A stretch of 62,332 nucleotides of DNA, from the NCBI GenBank assembly GCA_903853895.1, contig CAINUX010000145.1:1-62332 (forward strand), in the 5' to 3' direction. The stretch's first letter is position 1, and each line of letters begins with the position of its first letter. The notes beneath the pieces are model-generated. The model searched no databases. It was not told the DNA's origin and was given only the letters and a program-made list of their open reading frames with translations. Made by a program: the position numbers and the translations under genes. Origin of the DNA: an uncultured beta proteobacterium (GTDB lineage Bacteria > Pseudomonadota > Gammaproteobacteria > Burkholderiales > Burkholderiaceae_C). Positions 56,601 to 62,332 of this stretch are shown one piece after another.

Positions 56601-57223
56601 ATCAACAATTTGATGTCATCCTGATGGACATGATGATGCCGGTCATGGATGGTCTGGAGGCGACCCGGCACATACGTGCGGCGGAAACAGGCCGACGCAC
56701 ACCCATCATCGCCATGACCGCCAATGCGATGGAGGCAGATCGCGAGCGATGCCTGGCGGCCGGTATGGATGACTACATTTCCAAGCCGATCAAGGCACCT
56801 GAACTCCAGCAGTTGCTTCAACACTACGCTGCCGGCCATGCGCTTGCAGCCCAGAGTCGGCCCGCAGCACTGAACGGCGCACAGCAAAATGCCAAGGCAT
56901 TTGACTATGCTGCCGCGCTGACCCAGGTTGACCAGGAAGTGTTGGGGATCATTGCAGAAGCCTTCGTCGAACAATGGCCCGATGACCTCGCAAAGATGCA
57001 CGCCGGCTTGGAGTCGGGTGACTTGCAAGCGGTGCTCCATGTTGCGCACGCACTCAAAGGCACGCTCTCCATGTTCGGCGCGAAGCCGGCCAGTGACCTT
57101 GCCCATGAGATTGAGAAGAACGCCATGCGATCGGACACGTCCGGGGTAGGGGAGTGTCTACCGGCTCTGGTGATAGAAATGGACCGATTGATTCCCGTCA
57201 TCCCAGTGGGCGGTGCATTGTGA
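53684..57223 (+). CDS. Hybrid sensor histidine kinase, PAS-PAS-PAS-HisKA-HATPase-REC-REC-HPt
   Basis: 1179 residues, cytoplasmic. Residues 1-150 are a helical/coiled-coil input region (RDLELKTRSLELSSVELSEK). Three PAS domains follow up to about 540 (NLAGDITYANDKLCEISGYT; WHVAPDQYQFTFVSERVREV; ITFMSDSIEAICGV), each ending in a DITER/DVTA-type linker. Phospho-His552 is in NMSHEIRTPMNGVIG; the ATPase has NIIGNAVKFTEKG, DTGIGIP and GGTGLGLTI. Two receivers have Asp842 (LLDAQMPGMDG) and Asp982 (LMDMMMPVMDG). HPt His1122 lies in HALKGTLSMFG. Start ATG 53684 is preferred; TTG 53663 abuts the FIST stop. Relays to the HD-GYP regulator by context. Confidence 0.93.
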   Translation: MHKLLARQIKRVLDVDPAELTALQSEFTRLAASGSVSPLVSRLLNGLPGFLQRIDEAYQQSDRDLELKTRSLELSSVELSEKNARLREDLASRTRAIDSLRASARDLMASIDTDQTLAVDDNLETLSALMRDLVHQHDESQRDLQAALTDLAYQKFALDQHAIVSIANLAGDITYANDKLCEISGYTRSELLNKNHRIINSGVHPPEFFTNLWEMITAGMVWHGEICNRSKPGDLYWVDATIVPLADESGKPTMFIGIRTDITERKRMEGSVKAAEARLRHITNTVPGVVFQWHVAPDQYQFTFVSERVREVLGFSPEALKADSSLSTNQIHEDDRARVVSGVLDAASRRVIWRGEYRIRVEDGTLRWIRAEIDPEPDLAPDGATVFTGIWQDVTALKEADARLREVTENIPVAVFQYYIEPGGKFKITFMSDSIEAICGVRADAILENTGLLPERVHPDDRAVFGAGLGAADAHAHAQAVDFRMVHLQTGAIVWVHGEAHPRQLSHGGWVWNGYFTDITASKEAAAELQKAKDDAEAASRAKSDFLANMSHEIRTPMNGVIGMTDLLLDTALDAEQREYLGIVKSSADALLRVINDILDFSKIEAGKLLIEHIPFNLAQSVSETMKAVALRANQKGLELVFDIAPDVPTAVLGDPGRLRQILVNIIGNAVKFTEKGEIVLRVVCAALDGDKIELQLSVSDTGIGIPRSKLGAVFDAFSQEDSSTTRKYGGTGLGLTICARLVAAMGGRIWVESEVGRGSTFHFTLLLEHDRNEGATNVSVVRFEGRQVLIVDDNAVNRLVLSRSLEAEGIITFSVASGQEALDWLADASLRGAACDLVLLDAQMPGMDGFTVAQHILQKPLYSKIPIVMLSSAGIKGDAQRASEVGIVGYLSKPIARDELLQALGRVLNLQSDLPQALVTSHSIRESQVLLNVLLVEDHAINQKLAVTLLERWGHHVDVASNGQIALDKAANQQFDVILMDMMMPVMDGLEATRHIRAAETGRRTPIIAMTANAMEADRERCLAAGMDDYISKPIKAPELQQLLQHYAAGHALAAQSRPAALNGAQQNAKAFDYAAALTQVDQEVLGIIAEAFVEQWPDDLAKMHAGLESGDLQAVLHVAHALKGTLSMFGAKPASDLAHEIEKNAMRSDTSGVGECLPALVIEMDRLIPVIPVGGAL

Positions 57224-57258
57224 TTAAGATACCCCCCAATATGAGAGGATGAGTCCAA

Positions 57259-58302
57259 GTGGCCCACCACGTGCTGATTATCGATGACACCGAAATCAAC
57301 CTGATTCTTTTCGCCGCTCTGGTGAAGAAGCTGGATGATTGTGTGCCCCATACATTTGCACAGGCACGCGATGCACTTACGTGGGCGCAGGACAATGACC
57401 CTGATCTGGTAATCGTAGATTACATGATGCCCGACATGGATGGTTTGGAATTCATTCGTGCACTGCGTGAGATGCCCGAGCGAAGTGACGTGCCCATCGT
57501 GATGATCACCGCCAACGACCAAAAGCAGTTGCGGTACCGTGCGCTGGACCTCGGGGCCAACGATTTTCTGACCAAGCCAGTGGATAAAGTCGAGTTTCTG
57601 GCCCGTACCCGCAACATGCTGCAGGTCAGGGATGCCCGCAAACAGCTGGCCAGTCGCGCGAGCTGGTTGGCCGACGAAGTCCGCAAGGCAACGGCGGAAA
57701 TCGTTGCACGTGAGCGCGAGACGGTCTTTCGCCTGTGTAAAGCTGCCGAATACCGTGATCCCGAGACCGGAGCGCATATTCTGCGCATGGCCCACTATTC
57801 GCAATTGATTGCGCGTGGCTTAGGGTTGTCGGTGAATGACCAGGAGCTACTGCTGGAAGCCGCTCCCATGCATGACATTGGCAAGGTCGGTATCGCAGAC
57901 AAGATACTGCTCAAACCCGGGCGTCTCGATGCCGAGGAGTTTGAAGTGATGAAGCAGCATGCCATCTATGGCTATGAGTTGCTCCATGGAAGCTCTTCGC
58001 GGGTTTTGCAGGCCGGCGCCGAGATCGCACGCGGCCACCATGAGAAGTTTGATGGATCGGGGTACCCGGCCGGCGTTATAGGCACAGAGATACCGATCTT
58101 CAGCCGTATCGTGGCGGTAGCCGATGTCTTTGATGCGCTGACATCCGAACGTCCCTACAAGAAAGCGTGGACTTTGGAGGCCGCTGTTGACTTTCTGGTC
58201 CAGGGCTCAGGCCATCACTTCGACCCCGAATGCGTTCAGGCATTCCTCAATGCCTGGGACGACGTCATGGAAATCCGGGGACGCTACCAGGAGGATGCTT
58301 AG
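57259..58302 (+). CDS. Response regulator with HD-GYP c-di-GMP phosphodiesterase domain
   Basis: 347 residues, RpfG-like. Receiver residues 1-120 with Asp54 in VIVDYMMPDMDG and a conserved Lys in FLTKPVDKVEF. A coiled linker (SWLADEVRKATAEIVARERE) leads to the HD-GYP domain: PMHDIGKVGIADKIL, ARGHHEKFDGSGYPAG, VAVADVFDALTSERPYKKAW. All catalytic motifs are intact, so c-di-GMP hydrolysis is expected. Start is GTG 57259, 35 bp after the kinase; no ATG fits. Likely output of the FIST-kinase pathway. Confidence 0.93.
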   Translation: MAHHVLIIDDTEINLILFAALVKKLDDCVPHTFAQARDALTWAQDNDPDLVIVDYMMPDMDGLEFIRALREMPERSDVPIVMITANDQKQLRYRALDLGANDFLTKPVDKVEFLARTRNMLQVRDARKQLASRASWLADEVRKATAEIVARERETVFRLCKAAEYRDPETGAHILRMAHYSQLIARGLGLSVNDQELLLEAAPMHDIGKVGIADKILLKPGRLDAEEFEVMKQHAIYGYELLHGSSSRVLQAGAEIARGHHEKFDGSGYPAGVIGTEIPIFSRIVAVADVFDALTSERPYKKAWTLEAAVDFLVQGSGHHFDPECVQAFLNAWDDVMEIRGRYQEDA

Positions 58303-58319
58303 GTAGCGCCAAGACCGCT

Positions 58320-58763
58320 CTATTTGAGAATGAGCACCGGAACTGTAGCGTGGGTCAACACGTGTTGGGTTTCACTGCCCAATAGCAAGCGTTTGATGCC
58401 CTTTCGTCCATGGGACGCCATCACGATCAAGTCGCACTGGTGCTTCTTGGCTGCTGACAACAACGCGTCTGACACCACATCGGATTTGACGGTCAACGCC
58501 TTGGCCACGACGCCCTTGGCCATCGCTGTCTTCTTGACTGCGTCAACCACGGCTTGACCTTCGTCGGCCCATTGCGTTTCTACGCGGCGCACTTCCTCGG
58601 GCTGCAAGGCAATACCGCCCTCAAAATAGCTTTGGGGGTAACGCGGAACAACTTTTATGGCCACCAGTTCCGCTCCACAGAGGGCCGCCAGTTCAATGGC
58701 ACTCTTGACAGCCTTTTTTGACAGGGTTGACCCATCGGTGGCGACCAGTATGCGTTGGTACAT
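58320..58763 (-). CDS. Universal stress protein (UspA family)
   Basis: 147 residues, single Usp domain: ILVATDGSTLSKKAVKSAIE at the N-terminus and the ATP-binding G-x2-G-x9-GS motif in MASHGRKGIKRLLLGSETQHVLTHA. Divergent from ccoI with a perfect FNR-type box between them, so low-oxygen induction is plausible. It converges on the HD-GYP gene with 17 bp between stops. Confidence 0.93.
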   Translation of the reverse strand: MYQRILVATDGSTLSKKAVKSAIELAALCGAELVAIKVVPRYPQSYFEGGIALQPEEVRRVETQWADEGQAVVDAVKKTAMAKGVVAKALTVKSDVVSDALLSAAKKHQCDLIVMASHGRKGIKRLLLGSETQHVLTHATVPVLILK

Positions 58764-58820
58764 TCGTGTGCTCCTTGTAAATTGTGAGTCTTCAGGTTAC
58801 TCTGCTTAGGTCACGCAGTC

Positions 58821-58834
58821 TTGATCTACATCAA
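58821..58834. promoter_or_regulatory. FNR/ANR box between usp and ccoI
   Basis: TTGATCTACATCAA matches the FNR consensus TTGAT-N4-ATCAA exactly, about 57 bp from the usp start and 36 bp from the ccoI start. Confidence 0.85.
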
Positions 58835-58870
58835 GTGAGATGCAGACCTTAACCGGCACACTTCCAACCC

Positions 58871-61213
58871 ATGCTTTCCGTCGCCCCCGTGTCTTTACCC
58901 GTGTCAGCTCTCCAACCCCACGCGCGTGAGGCGCTCGCGTTGCTGGACGACCCGCAGGAATGGAGCGCTTTCAGTCGACCATCCACGCAAGGGGCAGGCT
59001 GCTGGGAGTCTAGCGTGGTGATAGAGGGCATGCACTGTGCCGCGTGCTCCCTGACGATCGAAGAGGCATTGAGCCGGATCCCCGGTGTTCTGAGTGCGCA
59101 GGTTGGTGCCGCCAGCCATAGGGCCAAAATCATTTGGTCTGCGTCCCAGGTCCTGCCCTCAGTGTGGATGCAGGCGGTGCAGACCAGCGGGTACCGCGCA
59201 GTGCCTGCCAATGATGTTTTTGCCAGCGAACGCCGAAAGCTGGAAACCCGCCAAGCCCTTTGGCGTTGGTTGGTAGCGGGGCTTTGCATGATGCAGGTCA
59301 TGATGTATGCCTACCCCGCCTACATCGCCCACCCGGGCGACCTGACTGGCGAGATGGAGCAGCTGTTGCGTTGGGCGTCGTGGGTGTTGACGCTGCCGGT
59401 CATGCTCTTTTCGTGCGGACCCTTTTTTCGCAATGCCGTGCGCGATATTGCTCAGGCACGCGTCAGCATGGACCTGCCTGTGGCGCTCGGTATCTTCATT
59501 ACGTTTGCGGTCAGCACGGCAGGCACGTTTGAACCGAGCGGGTCCTTTGGGCGTGAAGTTTATTTTGATTCGCTGACGATGTTTGTGTTCTTCCTGTTGA
59601 CCGGGCGCTGGCTCGAATTGCGCCTGCGTGACCGTACGGCAGGCGCTCTGGAAGCGTTGATGAACCGCTTGCCCGATAGTGTGGAGCGATTGTTGCCCGA
59701 TGGTCAGTTCGTTCGGGTGGCAGTCCGTCGTGTTGTCGTGGGCGATGTATTGCGGGTTTTACCGGGCGAAACCTTTGTGGCAGACGGCCTGCTGCAAGTC
59801 GGAGAGACATTGGTTGATGAAGCCCTACTTACGGGCGAATCGCGACCGCTTGCGCGCGGTGTCGGTACCCATGTATTGGCGGGTAGTCACAATCTCAGTA
59901 GCACCGTGCAAGTTCAGGTTGAGCGAATGGGGGAGGCTACGCGGTTTGCACAGATCGTGTCCTTGATGGAGAGCGCATCTACCACCAAGCCCGAGGGGGC
60001 CTTGCTGGCCGACCGGTTGGCCAAACCGTTTCTGATTGGTGTCCTGCTGGCGGCGGCAGGCGCCTGTGCCTGGTGGTGGGGACGCGATCCTGGCCATGCG
60101 CTGATGGTGGCCGTTGCGGTGCTGGTGGTGACCTGCCCGTGTGCCCTGTCCCTGGCGACACCCGCTGCCATGTTGGCTGCTGCCGGGGCGTTGGCGCGTG
60201 GTGGCGTCATGGTGCGAAGACTGCAGGCGCTGGAGGCGCTTGCTGACGTTGACACGCTCGTTTTTGACAAGACAGGAACCTTAACGCGTGACGCGATGGT
60301 CGTCGGCGCGATAGACGTCCGCGAGGGGGTCTCTGCAGATGAGGCGCTCTCCATGGCGGCAGCCTTGGCACGGCACTCTTTGCACCCTGTGTCGAGAGCA
60401 TTGGTTGCCGCTCACGCGAAAAGCGCTGAAGCGGCTGGCGGTCATCCTTTTCACGATCAATCCTGGGTGTGCGATGCGGTCACCGAAGAGGCTGGGCGTG
60501 GGGTTGCCGGGTTAGCCGCGCGTGGGGATCGCACCAAGGATTTTCCGGCCATGCCAATCCGTCTGGGCTCTGCAAGTTTTTGTGGCGTCCCTGCCCAGGT
60601 TTCATCGGTGTTGCACTCTTATCTCAGCGACGACCAAGGCTGGTTCGCAACGTTTTCACTGACAGAGGATGTGCGTCCGCAGGCTGCCGCAGTCGTGGCG
60701 GCCTTGGCCGAGTTGGGCGTTACGGTGCATATGCTGTCGGGCGACGGTGTGGACTCAGTAGCGCGCGTTGCGGCCCAGGCGGGCATCGTGCACATGCGTG
60801 GAGCATGCACGCCCGACGACAAGCTCGCCTGTCTGCGCGCAATGCAGGCTCAGGGGCTTCGGGTCGCCATGGTGGGGGATGGCCTCAATGACGGACCGGT
60901 TCTTGCTGGGGCAAACGCTTCCTTTGCCTTTGGGCAGGCGGTTCCACTGGCGCAGGCGAAAGCTGACTTCGTTGTCCTGGGTGAAAAGTTGATGAGCGTG
61001 GTGCACACTGTGAAACTCGCGCAAAGGACTATGCGAATCGTTCGCCAGAATCTGTGGTGGGCGTTGGTTTACAACGCCGCTTGTGTGCCATTGGCCGTGA
61101 TCGGGCTGCTGCCGGCCTGGCTCGCTGGTCTGGGAATGGCTACCAGTTCATTGGTCGTTGTGGTCAACGCCTTGCGCTTGGCCCGAAATCTAAACACTGA
61201 AAAGGCTGCGTGA
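58871..61213 (+). CDS. ccoI: Copper-transporting P-type ATPase for cbb3 oxidase assembly
   Basis: 780 residues. N-terminal heavy-metal domain with IEGMHCAACSLTIEEAL, eight membrane segments with the CPC metal site in VVTCPCALSLATPAAML, phosphorylation Asp in FDKTGTLTRD, TGES actuator loop (LLTGESRPL) and hinge MVGDGLNDGPVL. Exports copper to the periplasm for the binuclear centre of cbb3 oxidase (CcoI/FixI group), as shown by ccoS and ccoN following. Its TGA overlaps the ccoS ATG. Confidence 0.93.
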   Translation: MLSVAPVSLPVSALQPHAREALALLDDPQEWSAFSRPSTQGAGCWESSVVIEGMHCAACSLTIEEALSRIPGVLSAQVGAASHRAKIIWSASQVLPSVWMQAVQTSGYRAVPANDVFASERRKLETRQALWRWLVAGLCMMQVMMYAYPAYIAHPGDLTGEMEQLLRWASWVLTLPVMLFSCGPFFRNAVRDIAQARVSMDLPVALGIFITFAVSTAGTFEPSGSFGREVYFDSLTMFVFFLLTGRWLELRLRDRTAGALEALMNRLPDSVERLLPDGQFVRVAVRRVVVGDVLRVLPGETFVADGLLQVGETLVDEALLTGESRPLARGVGTHVLAGSHNLSSTVQVQVERMGEATRFAQIVSLMESASTTKPEGALLADRLAKPFLIGVLLAAAGACAWWWGRDPGHALMVAVAVLVVTCPCALSLATPAAMLAAAGALARGGVMVRRLQALEALADVDTLVFDKTGTLTRDAMVVGAIDVREGVSADEALSMAAALARHSLHPVSRALVAAHAKSAEAAGGHPFHDQSWVCDAVTEEAGRGVAGLAARGDRTKDFPAMPIRLGSASFCGVPAQVSSVLHSYLSDDQGWFATFSLTEDVRPQAAAVVAALAELGVTVHMLSGDGVDSVARVAAQAGIVHMRGACTPDDKLACLRAMQAQGLRVAMVGDGLNDGPVLAGANASFAFGQAVPLAQAKADFVVLGEKLMSVVHTVKLAQRTMRIVRQNLWWALVYNAACVPLAVIGLLPAWLAGLGMATSSLVVVVNALRLARNLNTEKAA

Positions 61214-61350
61214 TGGACATTTTGTATTTATTGATTCCCCTGTCGGTCGTCTTGGTGTTCTTCATTCTGGGGGGGCTGTGGTGGGCGATCCACCAAGGGC
61301 AGTTTGAAGATATCGAGGCCGAAGGTGAAAGGATTCTGAAAGATTCTTAA
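61213..61350 (+). CDS. ccoS: cbb3 oxidase maturation protein CcoS
   Basis: 45 residues: one membrane segment ([20 protein letters not shown]) ending [20 protein letters not shown], the canonical CcoS pattern. Start overlaps the ccoI stop (TGATG), so translation is coupled. Needed for heme and copper insertion into CcoN. Confidence 0.93.
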   Translation: MDILYLLIPLSVVLVFFILGGLWWAIHQGQFEDIEAEGERILKDS

Positions 61351-61376
61351 CTAATCTTAAGAACATTTGCGGGAGT

Positions 61377-61390
61377 TTGACATGGGTCAA
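61377..61390. promoter_or_regulatory. FNR/ANR-type box upstream of ccoN
   Basis: TTGACATGGGTCAA, a symmetric FNR-type site (C/G in place of T/A at the inner positions), 59 bp before ccoN. It indicates a separate low-oxygen promoter for the structural oxidase genes. Confidence 0.75.
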
Positions 61391-61448
61391 CCTCAAAACC
61401 AACCTTACGGTAAAAATCGCGGCTAGGTTCAATAGAGAAGAGGTAAAA

Positions 61449-62332
61449 ATGGCATTTGCAAATCAACAAGCGACTGTATACAACGATACTGTTGTGCGTC
61501 AGTTCGCCATCATGACGGTGGTTTGGGGGGTGGTTGGCATGCTGGTTGGCGTCATCATCGCCGCCCAGCTCGCATGGCCGGAACTCAATCTGGGCATTCC
61601 ATGGCTTTCATATGGGCGATTACGTCCGCTGCATACCAATGCGGTAATTTTCGCGTTTGGTGGTTGTGCTTTGTTTGCTACGGTGTATTACGTGGTGCAG
61701 CGCACCTGTCAGGTTCGGTTGTTCAGTGACAAGCTTGCGGCCTTCACCTTTTGGGGATGGCAACTGGTCATTCTGTCTGCGGCGATTTCTCTTCCATTGG
61801 GTTATACCTCTGGTAAGGAATATGCTGAGCTGGAGTGGCCCATTGACATCCTTATCACCCTGATATGGGTGGCATACGCGGTAGTGTTTTTCGGTACCGT
61901 TGGTACACGAAAGGTCAAACACATTTACGTCGCCAACTGGTTCTTTGGTGCCTTCATTCTGGCCGTAGCAATCCTGCACCTGGTCAATAGTGCGGCAATG
62001 CCTGCAGGTCCTATGAAGTCCTACTCCGCCTATGCGGGTGTGCAGGATGCCATGATTCAATGGTGGTACGGACACAATGCCGTGGGCTTCTTCCTGACCG
62101 CTGCCTTCCTGGGCATGATGTACTACTTCATCCCCAAGCAAGCTGGCCGCCCTGTTTATAGCTACCGCTTGTCCATCGTTCACTTCTGGGCGCTGATCTT
62201 TACGTACATGTGGGCGGGCCCGCACCACCTGCACTACACCGCGCTACCTGATTGGACCCAGTCCGTCGGTATGGTTTTCTCCCTGATTCTGCTGGCTCCG
62301 TCCTGGGGTGGCATGATCAACGGCATCATGAC
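61449..62332 (+). CDS. ccoN: cbb3-type cytochrome c oxidase subunit I, N-terminal part
   Basis: Runs off the right edge; about 294 residues are present of roughly 480 (or more if fused to CcoO). Start [19 protein letters not shown]. Membrane segments with heme and copper ligands: [16 protein letters not shown] (low-spin heme His), [18 protein letters not shown] (CuB His) and [16 protein letters not shown] (CuB His pair). Catalytic subunit of the high-affinity proton-pumping oxidase used at low oxygen. AGAGGTAAAA precedes the ATG. Confidence 0.95.
   Translation, partial: MAFANQQATVYNDTVVRQFAIMTVVWGVVGMLVGVIIAAQLAWPELNLGIPWLSYGRLRPLHTNAVIFAFGGCALFATVYYVVQRTCQVRLFSDKLAAFTFWGWQLVILSAAISLPLGYTSGKEYAELEWPIDILITLIWVAYAVVFFGTVGTRKVKHIYVANWFFGAFILAVAILHLVNSAAMPAGPMKSYSAYAGVQDAMIQWWYGHNAVGFFLTAAFLGMMYYFIPKQAGRPVYSYRLSIVHFWALIFTYMWAGPHHLHYTALPDWTQSVGMVFSLILLAPSWGGMINGIM

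Overview
The window reads as a chromosomal segment of a Betaproteobacterium in the Burkholderiales, most likely family Comamonadaceae (Rhodoferax/Polaromonas-like). The basis is the combination of Bug-type tricarboxylate receptors, the aat-bpt pair, ECF sigma with DUF3619 and DUF3106, the small Trp-rich protein, hpnC-hpnD-hpnE, the ilvB-ilvH-ilvC-pssA-leuA order, and short dispersed repeats of a kind I associate with that family. Genus is inference. No rRNA, CRISPR array, transposase or prophage was seen.

Layout. 1-7.3 kb: end of an AraC regulator, D-serine dehydratase, a histidine phosphatase with ferrochelatase, a Bug receptor and a penicillin-acylase-family hydrolase. 7.3-10.7 kb: an accessory island with three paralogous small secreted two-Cys proteins, an outer-membrane beta-barrel, a decayed second barrel copy, a roughly 700-bp tandem duplication and a palindrome about 180 bp upstream of every small gene; a glutamate-synthase-like remnant borders it. 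10.8-17.8 kb: Lon-like protease, pilU and the squalene genes hpnC/D/E. 18-26 kb: CPBP protease, VapBC-type toxin-antitoxin pair, acyltransferase, nadE-glnB, dgkA, RDD protein and an ECF sigma/DUF3619/DUF3106 operon. 26-32.5 kb: branched-chain amino acid genes with pssA, leuA being preceded by a leader peptide and terminator that look like a leucine attenuator. 32.6-46.8 kb: housekeeping genes (PBP7-like endopeptidase, IclR regulator, bpt-aat, tRNA-Pro, tRNA-Arg, alpha-carbonic anhydrase, murI, class I fumarase, acs, ilvD, lgt). 46.9-52.5 kb: a malonate-use operon. 52.5-58.3 kb: FIST sensor, hybrid kinase and HD-GYP regulator, resembling the nitric-oxide sensor NosP and its kinase. 58.3-62.3 kb: a universal stress protein and the start of the cbb3 oxidase locus (ccoI, ccoS, ccoN) with two FNR/ANR-type boxes.

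The two most unusual signals are (i) the duplicated small-protein/beta-barrel locus with its shared distant palindrome, and (ii) a 44-46 bp dispersed repeat with nine copies here, seven of them inside essential or metabolic genes and always read through in one open frame per orientation, adding about 15 residues to each host protein. A second, larger palindromic element occurs twice with a conserved core and arms that differ between copies but stay self-complementary; one copy is also translated.
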